From Flavobacteriaceae bacterium EG-1 (GTDB lineage Bacteria > Bacteroidota > Bacteroidia > Flavobacteriales > Flavobacteriaceae): 64,000 nucleotides of DNA. The translations under genes and the position numbers were made by a program. The DNA lies in assembly GCF_009649685.1 (NCBI RefSeq), contig NZ_WJPK01000002.1:598202-662201 (forward strand). The letters run 5' to 3'. Below are positions 44,750-55,344 of the stretch, piece by piece. How positions within the stretch are numbered: the stretch's first letter is position 1; every line of letters begins with the position of its first letter. Below the pieces are notes generated by a model. That model worked only from the letters and a program-made list of their open reading frames with translations. It made no database searches and had not been told where the DNA came from.

Positions 44750-45718
44750 ATGAAAAACAAAGGAATTCTTTTATTGTTGAGTTTATTTATTTTGTCTTCT
44801 ACAGTTTTGTGTGCACAAGAAAATAATCCATTAATTAAAACGCTAATAGTAGACGGACAAAACAATCACGACCAATGGCCAAAGATTACTTTTTTGCTCA
44901 AAGAACAGATGGAAGCTACTGGTTTATTTACTGTAGACGTCTTTCGCTCTGCTTATACTTGGAAGGGTGAAAAATATATTTCTGAATTTCCAATTGATGG
45001 ATTATCGACAACTATTGCATTAGAAAAGCCTAAAACAGATCAAGATTTTAATCCAGATTTTTCTAAGTACGACCTAGTTGTTACAAATTTTGGTTGGAAT
45101 GCTGCTCCTTGGCCTGAGACGACTCAGAAAAATTTTGAAAAATTTATTTCCGAAGGTGGTGGCTTAGTTGTATTTCATGCTGCGGACAACTCTTTTCCGA
45201 AATGGGAAGCCTATAATAAAATGATAGGCCTTGGAGGCTGGGGTGAACGTACCGAAAAAGATGGACCTTATGTTTATTATAATGATAATGATGAATTAAT
45301 AAGAGATAATTCTCCCGGAAAAGGTGGTGCTCATGGCCCACAAAGTGAATACCAAATTAAAATAAGAAATTCAATGCACCCTATTACAAAAGACATGCCG
45401 CAAGTTTGGATGCATACTAAAGATGAATTATACAATAGTCTACGAGGTCCTGCAGAAAACATGGAAATTATTGCTACTGCCTATTCAGACCCAAATAATA
45501 AGGGTACTGGACGTCATGAACCTGCACTTATGGTCTTAAATTATGGCAAAGGACGTATTTTTCACAATATTATGGGTCATATAGATTATTCTGTGGCTTG
45601 TGTTGGGTTTTTAACATCTATGCTGCGTGGAGCAGAATGGGCCGCAACTGGATCTGTAACCCAAGAAATTCCAGAAGACTTTCCATCAGCTAAAAAATCT
45701 AGTTCTAGAGAATTTTAA
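44750..45718 (+). CDS. Secreted ThuA-like domain protein
   Basis: A 322-residue exported protein; ATG 44750 gives MKNKGILLLLSLFILSSTVLCAQ, a signal peptide, while the longer frame from 44702 does not. The ThuA-like domain shows LIVDGQNNHDQWPK, YDLVVTNFGWNAAPWP, GGGLVVFHAADNSFPKWEAYNKMIGLGGWG and GKGRIFHNIMGHIDYS, plausibly binding sugars. Related to, but distinct from, the shorter lipoprotein at 2886. Confidence 0.85.
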   Translation: MKNKGILLLLSLFILSSTVLCAQENNPLIKTLIVDGQNNHDQWPKITFLLKEQMEATGLFTVDVFRSAYTWKGEKYISEFPIDGLSTTIALEKPKTDQDFNPDFSKYDLVVTNFGWNAAPWPETTQKNFEKFISEGGGLVVFHAADNSFPKWEAYNKMIGLGGWGERTEKDGPYVYYNDNDELIRDNSPGKGGAHGPQSEYQIKIRNSMHPITKDMPQVWMHTKDELYNSLRGPAENMEIIATAYSDPNNKGTGRHEPALMVLNYGKGRIFHNIMGHIDYSVACVGFLTSMLRGAEWAATGSVTQEIPEDFPSAKKSSSREF

Positions 45719-45726
45719 AACCAAAT

Positions 45727-46113
45727 ATGGAACTAACTCTTAGCATACCTGCATTATTATTTCCTGCTATCTCTTTAACAATGTTAGCCTATAATGCTCG
45801 TTATTTAGCAATAGCTGCACTTATTCGACAATTACACCAAAAATATCAAGAAACAGAATCGGAATCTGCTGTATTACAAGTTAAAAAACTGAATAGAAGA
45901 TTAACCATTATTAAGAATATGCAAGCTTCTGCAATAGCAAGTTTTTTACTTGCAGTAATAACCATGGCATTAATATATTTTCAATACGCAAATCTGGCAA
46001 ATTTAGTCTTTGGTGTTAGCTTATTGACTTTAATGATTTCTTTAGTTCTTAGTTTAATTGAAGTACAAATGTCAACTAAAGCTCTTGCCATTCAATTAAA
46101 AGATATAGAGTAA
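45727..46113 (+). CDS. DUF2721 membrane protein
   Basis: A 128-residue protein with an N-terminal hydrophobic segment (LTLSIPALLFPAISLTMLAY) and two more membrane segments (ASAIASFLLAVITMALIYF and LVFGVSLLTLMISLVLSLIEV). Matches DUF2721; function unknown. Starts 8 bp after the ThuA-like gene. Confidence 0.8.
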   Translation: MELTLSIPALLFPAISLTMLAYNARYLAIAALIRQLHQKYQETESESAVLQVKKLNRRLTIIKNMQASAIASFLLAVITMALIYFQYANLANLVFGVSLLTLMISLVLSLIEVQMSTKALAIQLKDIE

Positions 46114-46132
46114 TTTTATTAATTAACCGTTA

Positions 46133-47107
46133 TTAAGGTATTGTTCCTAAGTGAAAAAGCGCATCACCTTGGTTTACCACTGCCTGGTTATTAATACAAA
46201 ATACATAACCCTCGAGCGGTGCTTTTAGTTCTTTATATCTATGAGCAAAAGCATCAGCTATCACACCGATAATTTGACCTTTTTTTACTTTTGTACCGTT
46301 TAGTATTTTTGGCACAAACATCCCAGCAGTAGGTGCACGAAGCCATTTTCTGTTCTCTAAATAGATTGTTTCACTGTTATCGGAAGTCAATTTTTCTAAC
46401 ATACCAAAATGCTCCAATATATTTAAAATGCCTTGTACCCCTTTTTGTATAGAAAAATCATCAAATCGCATACTTTCACCAGACTCGTAAACAATAGTTG
46501 GTATTCCTTTTTTATAAGCTTCTTTACGAAAAGATTTACTAATTAAATCTGAACCAAAACTAAATGGAGCCCTAAATATAGCTGCAAGAATTTCACTGTT
46601 TTTATCACCCTTCGTAAATCTAATCTGTGGATAATTATGTCTTCTACCACCACCAGTATGTAGGTCTACTCCTAAATCGATTTGCGGTAATATCGATTTC
46701 GAATAATGATAAGCAATTCTGCTAGCCATTGAACCTAATTTTGACCCAGGAAAACTCCTATTTACATCTTTTCCATCGGGCATATCTCTTGAAAAGTGAA
46801 TAAACCCAAATACATTTAGAATTGGAACCGCTATTATCGCACCTCTATTAACTTTAAAATACTTCTCATGAATCATGCGGCGAACTATTTCAATGCCGTT
46901 AATTTCATCGCCATGCAAGCCAGCTTGAATTAGGATTATAGGGCCTGGATTAGTTGAATTAAATACGTAAATAGGAATATCAATTAACATCCCGGTAGGT
47001 AATCGGTCAATACCAATATGAACTAATTTATCTTGGCCTGGAACAATTTTGTCGCCACCAATTGTAATTGTTCTATTTTCTTCTTTTACGACCATTTCTT
47101 TCAACAA
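46133..47107 (-). CDS. Succinylglutamate desuccinylase/aspartoacylase-like zinc hydrolase
   Basis: A 324-residue M14-type zinc amidohydrolase. Metal ligands are visible in IQAGLHGDEINGIEIVRR (His, Glu) and DLGVDLHTGG (His); TIVYESGES carries the catalytic-type Glu. The C-terminal beta domain is also present (KLKGQIIGVIADAF-like, ending ALFHLG). It overlaps the rimK gene by 35 bp (23 bp if the inner start MVVKEENRT is used). Pairing with RimK suggests it removes or processes amino acids on the same substrate (inference). Confidence 0.85.
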   Translation of the reverse strand: MLKEMVVKEENRTITIGGDKIVPGQDKLVHIGIDRLPTGMLIDIPIYVFNSTNPGPIILIQAGLHGDEINGIEIVRRMIHEKYFKVNRGAIIAVPILNVFGFIHFSRDMPDGKDVNRSFPGSKLGSMASRIAYHYSKSILPQIDLGVDLHTGGGRRHNYPQIRFTKGDKNSEILAAIFRAPFSFGSDLISKSFRKEAYKKGIPTIVYESGESMRFDDFSIQKGVQGILNILEHFGMLEKLTSDNSETIYLENRKWLRAPTAGMFVPKILNGTKVKKGQIIGVIADAFAHRYKELKAPLEGYVFCINNQAVVNQGDALFHLGTIP

Positions 47108-47963
47108 AATGAATTATTTCTTCAGCAATATTTACACCAGTTGCTGCCTCTATGCCTTGTAAACCAGGAGAAGCATTTACTTCAATGAGTAATGGTCCAT
47201 TGTTAGACCGTATTATATCTACACCTGCTACTCCCAAACCTAAATGTTTAACCGCATTAACAGCGATTAATTGCTCTTCCCTTGTTGGTTTAATTTTTTC
47301 AGTAGCACCTCCCCTATGAACATTTGATCTAAATTCGTCTACCGCACTTAACCGCTTCATACTAGCAACAACTTTATCACCAACAACCAAAATTCGAATA
47401 TCCTCACCGTTACTTTCAACTATAAATTTTTGAATCAATATGCTTGTATCCATTTTATAAAATGTATCGATAATCGACTTTGCCGACTTCTTAGTTTCAG
47501 CTAAAATAACACCTAAGCCATGAGTGCCTTCTTGTAGCTTAATTATCACTGGTGCACCCCCTAATATTTCTAATTGCTCTTCAATATTAAATGGGTTTAT
47601 AGAAAATAAAGTCTCTGGAATAGGAATACCTTTTTTAGACATTAATTGTAAAGTTCGCACTTTATTTCTAGCGCTATTTATTCCAACAGCACTTGCTGAA
47701 CTAAAAACTCCATTCATTTCAAACTGTTCCACTATCGCGGCGCCATGTCTTGTTACTTTAGCACCAATTCTAGGAATAATTACGTCGAATTCATCTGAAA
47801 CATTTACCTCATTCAAATAAATCTGAGGTATTCCATTGCCCAATTTAACAGAGCATTTCGTATGATCTACTTGCTCTACATAATGACCACGATTCTCAGC
47901 TTCTTCAGCTATTCTCATAGTAGAATACACATTTATGCTTGCAGAAAGTAGCCCTATATCCAT
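47073..47963 (-). CDS. rimK: RimK-family ATP-grasp ligase
   Basis: A 296-residue ATP-grasp enzyme of the RimK group, which adds glutamates to the C-terminus of ribosomal protein S6 or makes glutamyl peptides. Visible: VIIKLQEGTHGLGVILAE (ATP-grasp lysine and glycine loop), ILIQKFIVESNGEDIRILVVGDKVVASMKR, and LLIEVNASPGLQGIE with the metal-binding Asn/Glu. Start at the ATG after a 190-bp divergent gap. Coupled to the zinc hydrolase gene. Whether S6 is the substrate is not shown. Confidence 0.9.
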   Translation of the reverse strand: MDIGLLSASINVYSTMRIAEEAENRGHYVEQVDHTKCSVKLGNGIPQIYLNEVNVSDEFDVIIPRIGAKVTRHGAAIVEQFEMNGVFSSASAVGINSARNKVRTLQLMSKKGIPIPETLFSINPFNIEEQLEILGGAPVIIKLQEGTHGLGVILAETKKSAKSIIDTFYKMDTSILIQKFIVESNGEDIRILVVGDKVVASMKRLSAVDEFRSNVHRGGATEKIKPTREEQLIAVNAVKHLGLGVAGVDIIRSNNGPLLIEVNASPGLQGIEAATGVNIAEEIIHFVERNGRKRRK

Positions 47964-48152
47964 TGTAAATATTAGTTAGTAGATAGTTACTTATTTAAAA
48001 TATGAAGATCGCTTAAAAAAGAGTGTGGCACTAATCTTATTTTAATAAATTTCATAAAATATCAAGATTGCCACAAAAATGAATTTCATGCTTTTATGTT
48101 AACCAATAGCCTTGAAATAACATAAAATAATAGATGAAAACAAAATATTAGC

Positions 48153-49247
48153 ATGAAAAACAACTTGATATTAATATTAATAGGTCTGGCAATCATTTTA
48201 AATAGTTGCCATAAAATTGAATTAGAAACCGCAGCAGAATCTCAACATAATGTTGAGAAGAACGAACTAAAATTTGACCTGGGAATTAAAACTAAAAATC
48301 TTGAAGCCACACTAGTTAATAATGGCAAACGTCTTGACCCAAGAAGTTCACATACTTCCTTAGTTTTTGATAATAAAATGTGGATAATTGCAGGCACTTC
48401 AAATGGCATACTTCGCAATGATGTACTTTGGAGTACGGATGGAATTTCATGGAATTCTTCCGATCCTCGAAGAAAGAGATTTTCTGAACGTCGAGATCAT
48501 GCCTCGGTTATATTCAATGGTAAAATGTGGGTCATTGGAGGCAGAAACGATAGCGACAATTATGCTTTAAATGATATTTGGTCATCACAAGATGGTAATA
48601 ATTGGGTTTTGGAAACTGATTCTGCAGATTTTCCTCCAAGATGGAGTCATACTGTTACAGAATTTAATAATGCATTATGGTTAATAGGAGGTTCTACTGT
48701 CGAGCCTTTTCAATCAAATGCTGTATGCTGTGGATTTAATGATGTTTGGAGAAGCACAGATGGCATAAACTGGACTCAAATTTTTGATAAAAGTTATGGG
48801 CCAAATGCAATAATACAACATGCTGCAACAGTAATTAGCAACAATTTGGTAGTAGTGGGTGGTAACTTATGGGGCGGAGGCAAATCTTTAAATTATAGTA
48901 ATAATGGTTACGACTGGAATACTAATAAAGTATCACCAGAATTCTTGGGTCATCAAATTATTACCGAAGAAAACTTACTCTGGGTTACAGCAGGTAAAAG
49001 AATTACCGGTTCTTACCCACATCTAACTACTAACGAAATATGGTATTCTTCTAATGCAATTAATTGGCTTAAAGCTAACTTAAGCTCTGAGTTTCCCGCT
49101 AGAAAAGAACACTCTTCTGTTTTTTTCAACAACAAACTTTGGATAATTTGCGGTAATGATTCGGAAAATAATGACCTAGCAGATGTATGGTCATTCTCGT
49201 CCTCAGAGTTCTCCAATAAAATAGATAATATTACCATAGGTCAATAG
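48153..49247 (+). CDS. Kelch-like propeller lipoprotein
   Basis: A 364-residue lipoprotein (lipobox at about 19, IILNSC). The body has about five or six kelch-like repeats, e.g. NKMWIIAGTSNGILRNDVLWSTDG, GKMWVIGGRNDSDNYALNDIWSSQDG and NALWLIGGSTVEPFQSNAVCCGFNDVWRSTDG, forming a probable beta-propeller. Secreted, function unknown. Monocistronic, upstream of sdhC. Confidence 0.82.
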   Translation: MKNNLILILIGLAIILNSCHKIELETAAESQHNVEKNELKFDLGIKTKNLEATLVNNGKRLDPRSSHTSLVFDNKMWIIAGTSNGILRNDVLWSTDGISWNSSDPRRKRFSERRDHASVIFNGKMWVIGGRNDSDNYALNDIWSSQDGNNWVLETDSADFPPRWSHTVTEFNNALWLIGGSTVEPFQSNAVCCGFNDVWRSTDGINWTQIFDKSYGPNAIIQHAATVISNNLVVVGGNLWGGGKSLNYSNNGYDWNTNKVSPEFLGHQIITEENLLWVTAGKRITGSYPHLTTNEIWYSSNAINWLKANLSSEFPARKEHSSVFFNNKLWIICGNDSENNDLADVWSFSSSEFSNKIDNITIGQ

Positions 49248-49348
49248 ATTATCAGAAGTAAACTTGCCTTTTAAATCTAATTTGTTCTAAAAAGAATTAA
49301 TATCCTTCCTTAAAATCCTTCTAAATAACGCTCCAACTACTTTAAAAC

Positions 49349-49379
49349 TTGGTAATGATTCGTCTGTGCAGTAAATTTG
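49349..49379 (+). promoter_or_regulatory. sdhCAB promoter
   Basis: TTG at 49349-49351 and TAAATTTG at 49372-49379 with a 20-bp spacer, the closest match to the Bacteroidota -33/-7 consensus in this window. The predicted start lies about 15 bp before the sdhC ATG at 49399. Confidence 0.65.
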
Positions 49380-49398
49380 TTATTCAAATAACCAAGTA

Positions 49399-50076
49399 AT
49401 GAGTGGATTTTTAAAGTCTTCAATAGGTAGAAAAGTGGCTATGGCACTTTCTGCTTTTTTTCTGATGTTTTTTCTTCTTCAACATTTCGCTATCAACATA
49501 TTGTCAGTTTTTAGCCCAGATAACTTCAATGAAGTTTCTCATTTTATGGGTACTAATTGGTTAATTCAATACGTAATGCAGCCCGTTTTAATTTTCGGAG
49601 TTGTTTTTCACTTTGTAATGGGTTTTGTATTAGAACTTAAAAATAGAAGTGCAAGAAATGTAAAATATATTCAAAATAAAGGGGCAGCCAACTCTTCTTG
49701 GATGAGCCGTAATATGATATGGAGCGGAATTGCAATTTTAGCATTTATAATATTACATTTTATTGATTTCTGGTTTCCGGAAATCAATACAAAATATATT
49801 GTTGGAGATACGTCGGGTCTTTTACCTAATGGAGAAGGATTTCGTTATTACGAAGAATTACAACACAAGTTCGTGAACCCACTACGAGTTGGTGCATATG
49901 TACTTGCTTTTGTTTTCTTAGCCCTGCATTTAATGCATGGTTTTACCTCAGCTTTCCAGTCAATGGGTGCAACCGCTGGCAGAAAGAAAGTAATGAAAAA
50001 TATAGGAACAGCATATTCGATAATTATTCCATTAGGGTTTATTTTTATCGCACTTTACCATCATTTTAATCATTAA
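49399..50076 (+). CDS. sdhC: Succinate dehydrogenase cytochrome b subunit
   Basis: A 225-residue integral membrane subunit with five hydrophobic helices ([80 protein letters not shown] and [19 protein letters not shown]). Several His residues in helices may ligate di-heme b, as in Bacteroidota/epsilon-type enzymes. Anchors SdhAB and passes electrons to menaquinone. Confidence 0.94.
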   Translation: MSGFLKSSIGRKVAMALSAFFLMFFLLQHFAINILSVFSPDNFNEVSHFMGTNWLIQYVMQPVLIFGVVFHFVMGFVLELKNRSARNVKYIQNKGAANSSWMSRNMIWSGIAILAFIILHFIDFWFPEINTKYIVGDTSGLLPNGEGFRYYEELQHKFVNPLRVGAYVLAFVFLALHLMHGFTSAFQSMGATAGRKKVMKNIGTAYSIIIPLGFIFIALYHHFNH

Positions 50077-50090
50077 TAATACCGCTACTT

Positions 50091-52106
50091 ATGTCTGTAT
50101 TGGACTCAAAAGTACCTAAAGGACCATTAAAGGATAAATGGACCAGCTATAAGGATCACATAGACCTTGTGAACCCAGCCAACAAACGAAATATAGATGT
50201 TATCGTTGTCGGTACTGGTCTCGCAGGAGGTTCTGCAGCTGCTACTTTAGCTGAATTAGGTTATAATGTAAAAGCATTTTGTTATCAAGATTCTCCACGG
50301 CGTGCACATTCAATTGCAGCACAAGGTGGAATTAATGCTGCCAAAAACTATCAAGGAGATGGAGATTCTATTTATCGCCTATTTTATGATACTGTAAAGG
50401 GTGGTGACTATCGTTCTCGAGAAGCTAACGTACATCGCTTAGCTGAAGTTTCAGCTAATATCATTGATCAATGTGTTGCCCAAGGAGTTCCATTCGCAAG
50501 AGATTATGGTGGACTTTTAGACAACCGTTCTTTTGGTGGTGTTTTAGTTTCAAGAACATTTTATGCTAAAGGACAAACTGGTCAGCAACTATTACTAGGT
50601 GCATATTCAGCCATGAATCGTCAAATAGCAAGAGGCAAAATCCAGATGTTCAACCGACATGAAATGTTAGACGTTGTTAAAGTTGATGGTAAAGCTCGTG
50701 GCATTATAGCACGTGATTTGATAACTGGAAAGTTAGAAAGGCATTCTGCTCATGCTGTAGTAATTGCTTCTGGCGGATATGGAAATGTATATTTTCTATC
50801 TACTAATGCAATGGGATCCAACGCTACAGCTGCTTGGAAAATACATAAGAAGGGAGCTTTCTTTGCTAATCCTTGTTATACTCAAATACACCCTACGTGT
50901 ATTCCACGTTCTGGTGATTATCAGTCAAAGTTGACATTAATGTCGGAATCACTTCGTAATGATGGTAGAATTTGGGTACCTAAACGAATGGAAGATGTTT
51001 TAGCTATTCGTGAAGGCAAATTAAAACCTACACAATTAGGTGAAGAAGAACGCGATTATTATTTAGAAAGACGTTATCCTGCTTTTGGCAACCTAGTTCC
51101 TAGAGATGTTGCTTCTAGAGCAGCGAAAGAAAGATGTGATGCTGGTTACGGAGTTAATAAAACAGGAGAAGCTGTTTATTTAGATTTTAAATCCGCTATA
51201 GAACGTTATGGTAACGAACAAGCTAAAATACATGGTATTGACAACCCTTCTAAAGAAAAAATTCTTGAACTTGGCGAAGCAGTAGTAGAAGCCAAATACG
51301 GCAACCTATTTCAAATGTACGAGAAGATTGTAGATGAAAATCCTTATAAAACACCAATGATGATTTACCCAGCCACACACTATACTATGGGTGGAGTTTG
51401 GGTCGACTACAATTTAATGACTACTGTTCCAGGTCTCTACTGTATAGGAGAGGCCAATTTCTCAGATCACGGAGCAAACAGACTAGGAGCTTCTGCACTA
51501 ATGCAAGGCTTGGCAGATGGCTATTTTGTTTTACCATATACCATAGGCGATTATCTTTCAGATGATATACGTACGGGCACTATTGCAACCGACACTGCTG
51601 AATTTGATGAGGCGGAAAAGGAGGTTAAAGAACGCATTGATTTCTTTTTAAATAATAATGGTGAGCACTCTGTAGACTATTACCATAAACGTTTAGGTAA
51701 GATTATGTGGGATAAAGTTGGTATGTCTCGTAATGCCACAGGATTAAAAGAGGCTATCAGTGAAATTAAAGAACTACGAGAAGAATTCTGGAAAAATGTA
51801 AAAGTTACAGGAAAAGCAAACGAGTTGAACCCTGAGCTTGAAAAAGCTGGACGTGTTGCAGATTTCTTAGAGTTGGGAGAGCTTTTTGCAAAAGACGCTT
51901 TAAATAGGGAAGAATCATGTGGAGGTCATTTCCGAGAAGAATCCGTTGAATTGGATGGAGAACAGAAAGGAGAAGCAAAAAGAAATGACAAAGATTATGC
52001 CTACGTAGCTGCTTGGGAATACAAAGGAGAACCAGCAGATGCCATTTTGCATAAAGAGCAATTAGAATTCAACGATATTGAGTTGAAACAAAGAAGTTAT
52101 AAATAG
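50091..52106 (+). CDS. sdhA: Succinate dehydrogenase flavoprotein subunit
   Basis: A 671-residue catalytic subunit. FAD-binding Rossmann motif [21 protein letters not shown] (37-58), covalent FAD histidine H73 in [15 protein letters not shown], and a long enzyme body with [23 protein letters not shown] and [17 protein letters not shown]. Oxidises succinate to fumarate in the TCA cycle. Translationally adjacent to sdhC (14 bp gap). Confidence 0.97.
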   Translation: MSVLDSKVPKGPLKDKWTSYKDHIDLVNPANKRNIDVIVVGTGLAGGSAAATLAELGYNVKAFCYQDSPRRAHSIAAQGGINAAKNYQGDGDSIYRLFYDTVKGGDYRSREANVHRLAEVSANIIDQCVAQGVPFARDYGGLLDNRSFGGVLVSRTFYAKGQTGQQLLLGAYSAMNRQIARGKIQMFNRHEMLDVVKVDGKARGIIARDLITGKLERHSAHAVVIASGGYGNVYFLSTNAMGSNATAAWKIHKKGAFFANPCYTQIHPTCIPRSGDYQSKLTLMSESLRNDGRIWVPKRMEDVLAIREGKLKPTQLGEEERDYYLERRYPAFGNLVPRDVASRAAKERCDAGYGVNKTGEAVYLDFKSAIERYGNEQAKIHGIDNPSKEKILELGEAVVEAKYGNLFQMYEKIVDENPYKTPMMIYPATHYTMGGVWVDYNLMTTVPGLYCIGEANFSDHGANRLGASALMQGLADGYFVLPYTIGDYLSDDIRTGTIATDTAEFDEAEKEVKERIDFFLNNNGEHSVDYYHKRLGKIMWDKVGMSRNATGLKEAISEIKELREEFWKNVKVTGKANELNPELEKAGRVADFLELGELFAKDALNREESCGGHFREESVELDGEQKGEAKRNDKDYAYVAAWEYKGEPADAILHKEQLEFNDIELKQRSYK

Positions 52107-52167
52107 AAAAAGTGAATTTATTTAAAGTTGAAAGCCTTAAAATAAACACTTACACAAACCAAAAAGC

Positions 52168-52914
52168 ATGAATTTAACGCTTAAAATTTGGAGACAAAAT
52201 GGACCAAACTCAAAAGGTGGCGTGGTCAATTATAAAGTAACTGAAATTTCAGAGCACATGTCATTCTTAGAAATGATGGATGTACTTAATGAACAATTAG
52301 TAGCAAAGGGAGAAGATCCCGTAGCGTTTGATCATGATTGTCGTGAAGGTATTTGCGGAATGTGTTCTATGTATATTAATGGAGAAGCTCATGGCCCAGA
52401 TCGTGGAGTAACTACTTGCCAATTACACATGCGAATGTTCAATGATGGCGACACCATAACAATTGAACCTTTTAGAGCACAAGCTTTTCCTGTTATTAAA
52501 GATTTAATAGTTGATCGAACTTCTTTTGATCGTATTCAACAGGCTGGGGCTTATATTTCCGTAAATACTTCTGGAAATACACAAGATGCAAACTCATTAC
52601 CTATTTCAAAACATAATGCTGATGAAGCTATGGATGCAGCCACATGTATTGGTTGTGGAGCTTGTGTCGCAAGTTGTAAAAACTCATCTGCTATGCTCTT
52701 TGTTGGAGCAAAAGTATCTCAATATGCTTTATTGCCACAAGGACAAGTTGAAGCCGCAGATCGCGTTAAAAATATGGTAGCCCAAATGGATTTAGAAGGT
52801 TTTGGTAACTGTACTAACACGGGTGCTTGCGAAGTGGAATGTCCTAAAGGAATATCACTGGATAATATTGCTCGTATGAATCGTGAATTAATGAAAGCTA
52901 ACTTAAAAAGCTAG
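52168..52914 (+). CDS. sdhB: Succinate dehydrogenase iron-sulfur subunit
   Basis: A 248-residue subunit. The [2Fe-2S] ligands C58, C63, C66 and C84 lie in [12 protein letters not shown]. The [4Fe-4S] and [3Fe-4S] ligands lie in C160[10 protein letters not shown]170, with C215, C221 and C225. Transfers electrons from SdhA to the membrane subunit. A terminator follows. Confidence 0.97.
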   Translation: MNLTLKIWRQNGPNSKGGVVNYKVTEISEHMSFLEMMDVLNEQLVAKGEDPVAFDHDCREGICGMCSMYINGEAHGPDRGVTTCQLHMRMFNDGDTITIEPFRAQAFPVIKDLIVDRTSFDRIQQAGAYISVNTSGNTQDANSLPISKHNADEAMDAATCIGCGACVASCKNSSAMLFVGAKVSQYALLPQGQVEAADRVKNMVAQMDLEGFGNCTNTGACEVECPKGISLDNIARMNRELMKANLKS

Positions 52915-52941
52915 AATTAATTTTAACACGTAAAATACTAG

Positions 52942-52972
52942 TCCCAAACGCTTGTAGTGTTTGGGATTTTTT
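52942..52972 (+). terminator. Terminator of the sdh operon
   Basis: Stem TCCCAAAC / GTTTGGGA with a 9-nt loop, then six T. Confidence 0.85.
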
Positions 52973-53107
52973 CGTTTTTATCTATAATTTATTGGTGTAA
53001 TTAATTATTAGAAAATTCGACTTACAAATAAGGTCTTATCTTAGATAAAGTCAGAATACAATTATAAATTGCTATACCCTCCATTAAACAATTAATTAGA
53101 ACATAAT

Positions 53108-54670
53108 TTGAAACTACACATACAAGATATATTTACGAAAGAACTTCCGGCAGATTCTAATCTTGAGAACAAAAGACGTCAAGTAAGTAATGCATGTTTT
53201 TCTTATGTAAAACCTAAGAAAACAAAACAGCCATTTCTCATTCATTATTCACCAGAAATGCTGAAGGAATTAGGCATCTCAGAAAAGGACGCCAAGAGCG
53301 AAGCATTTTTAAATGTTATTACTGGAAATAAAATTTTACCAAAAACTAACCCTTATGCAATGTGTTACGGTGGACATCAATTTGGTAATTGGGCGGGTCA
53401 ATTAGGTGATGGCCGTGCTATAAACTTGGCCGAAATAGAACACAACAACAAGCATTGGACGCTACAATTAAAAGGAGCAGGCCCAACCCCTTACTCAAGA
53501 AATGCAGATGGCCTAGCAGTTTTACGTTCATCTATAAGAGAATATTTATGTAGTGAAGCCATGTTCCATCTTGGAATTCCTACCACTAGAGCCCTATCAC
53601 TTGCACTTTCAGGAGATCAAGTATTACGAGATGTTTTGTACAATGGAAATCCAGCATTTGAAAAAGGCGCCATCGTTTCCAGAATAGCTCCTTCTTTTAT
53701 TCGTTTTGGAAATTTTGAAATCTTAACGGCGCGAAAAGACTTAGTTAATTTAAAATTACTTTTAAATTTCACTATAAAACATCATTTTATAGAATTAGGA
53801 AAACCTTCAAAGGAAACATATATTAGATTTTTTAAAGAGGTCGCCGACAAAAGTTTAGAAATGGTGATTCATTGGCAACGTGTAGGTTTTGTTCACGGCG
53901 TTATGAATACAGATAATATGTCTATTCTTGGCCTTACAATAGATTATGGACCTTATGGATGGTTAGAAGACTATAATCATGGTTGGACTCCCAACACCAC
54001 CGACAACACTCATAAACGTTACCGTTACGGCACACAACCTCAAATTGTTTTATGGAATTTACTTCAATTAGCGAATGCCATTTACCCACTTATTGAAGAT
54101 ACTGAACCCCTTCAGGATATTCTAAACGAGTATCAAGACGAACTATCTGTGGCATATGTAGAAATGATGAAATCCAAACTTGGTTTGTTTGAAAAAAACA
54201 CAGAAGACAATTCTTTAATTCATGAAATTGAAGACATATTGCAACTATCTGAAACAGATATGACTATCTTCTTTAGAAATCTGGCAAATTTTAATAAAGA
54301 AGATGCTCAAGAAGATTTGAATGTGATTGCTAATGCTTTTTACAACCCTGAAGAAATCCAAGGAGAAATTAAAACTAAATGGCAAACTTGGTTTTCAAAA
54401 TATGCAGCTCGCCTTAAAACTGAAAGCAAGTCTGATTCGCAACGTAAGTTGCTTATGAATTCTGTAAATCCTAAATATGTATTACGAAATTACATGGCGC
54501 AATTAGCAATAGAGGATGCAGATAAAGGAAACTACAAATTAATAAATGAACTTTTTCAATTATTAAAAAAACCATACAATGAACAACCGGAAAACGACAA
54601 ATGGTTTGCTAAGCGACCCGATTGGGCAAGAAATAAAATTGGTTCTTCTATGTTATCGTGTAGTTCTTAG
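53108..54670 (+). CDS. selO: Protein adenylyltransferase SelO
   Basis: A 520-residue SelO pseudokinase that transfers AMP to Ser, Thr or Tyr of redox proteins. Visible: GGHQFGNWAGQLGDGRAINL, WTLQLKGAGPTPYSRNADGLAVLRSSIREYL, HGVMNTDNMSILGLTIDYGPYGWLEDY (Asn and Asp). The tail ends LSCSS, with a Cys at the antepenultimate position, where eukaryotic SELENOO has selenocysteine. The start is TTG (53108); no ATG exists before residue 46. Next to msrA, another redox gene. Confidence 0.94.
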   Translation: MKLHIQDIFTKELPADSNLENKRRQVSNACFSYVKPKKTKQPFLIHYSPEMLKELGISEKDAKSEAFLNVITGNKILPKTNPYAMCYGGHQFGNWAGQLGDGRAINLAEIEHNNKHWTLQLKGAGPTPYSRNADGLAVLRSSIREYLCSEAMFHLGIPTTRALSLALSGDQVLRDVLYNGNPAFEKGAIVSRIAPSFIRFGNFEILTARKDLVNLKLLLNFTIKHHFIELGKPSKETYIRFFKEVADKSLEMVIHWQRVGFVHGVMNTDNMSILGLTIDYGPYGWLEDYNHGWTPNTTDNTHKRYRYGTQPQIVLWNLLQLANAIYPLIEDTEPLQDILNEYQDELSVAYVEMMKSKLGLFEKNTEDNSLIHEIEDILQLSETDMTIFFRNLANFNKEDAQEDLNVIANAFYNPEEIQGEIKTKWQTWFSKYAARLKTESKSDSQRKLLMNSVNPKYVLRNYMAQLAIEDADKGNYKLINELFQLLKKPYNEQPENDKWFAKRPDWARNKIGSSMLSCSS

Positions 54671-54718
54671 GTCTTAAATTATATTCTAAAACCGAGTAAA
54701 ATTCAAAATAAATAAATC

Positions 54719-55213
54719 ATGAATAATTATACTAAAGCATATATAGCCGGAGGATGCTTCTGGGGAATGGAGGAGTTATTTAGATCGAGACCAGGTATTA
54801 TTGATACCGAAGTTGGGTATTTAGGAGGCGAGAATGACAATCCTACTTACAGAAATCATCCTGGTCATGCAGAAGGAATAGAACTGACTTTTAATCCAAT
54901 CAAAACCTCCTTTAAGGAGATTCTTGATTACTTCTTTAGAATTCACAATCCAACAACTATAAACCAACAAGGAAATGATATGGGCTCTAGTTACCGATCC
55001 GCTATATTTTATCAGAATGATAAAGAAAAAGCAATTGCCCAAGAGGTCATACAAATAGTGGAAGATTCCAATAAGTGGGAAAATAAAATTGTAACAACGC
55101 TAGAGCCATTTACCACCTTCTGGCCCGCAGAACCAGAACACCAAGATTATTTAGTCCGAAACCCCAATGGATATACCTGCCATTTTGAACGATTTAAAGA
55201 ATCTTTTTTATAG
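54719..55213 (+). CDS. msrA: Peptide methionine-(S)-sulfoxide reductase
   Basis: Repairs oxidised methionine. The 164 residues show the active site GGCFWGMEE with C13, [19 protein letters not shown], and EHQDYL. A second Cys in [10 protein letters not shown] near the C-terminus may be the resolving residue. Starts 48 bp after selO. Confidence 0.95.
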   Translation: MNNYTKAYIAGGCFWGMEELFRSRPGIIDTEVGYLGGENDNPTYRNHPGHAEGIELTFNPIKTSFKEILDYFFRIHNPTTINQQGNDMGSSYRSAIFYQNDKEKAIAQEVIQIVEDSNKWENKIVTTLEPFTTFWPAEPEHQDYLVRNPNGYTCHFERFKESFL

Positions 55214-55344
55214 GAAATAATGAATTAACTAGCGCAAAAAAAATAAAGATTCAGCATGCTATCATAAGAACCCATCTAAGCATGCTAAATTAATTAAAAA
55301 TCATATTACCTTATGGAAAGTAGTACCGATAACTGAATGAGAAA

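Noticed and set aside
48022-48078. Imperfect inverted repeat GTGGC..AATCTT / AAGATTGCCAC upstream of the kelch-like gene
   Set aside because: It needs a 3-nt bulge and a long loop and has no clear partner gene or T-tract; not strong enough to report.
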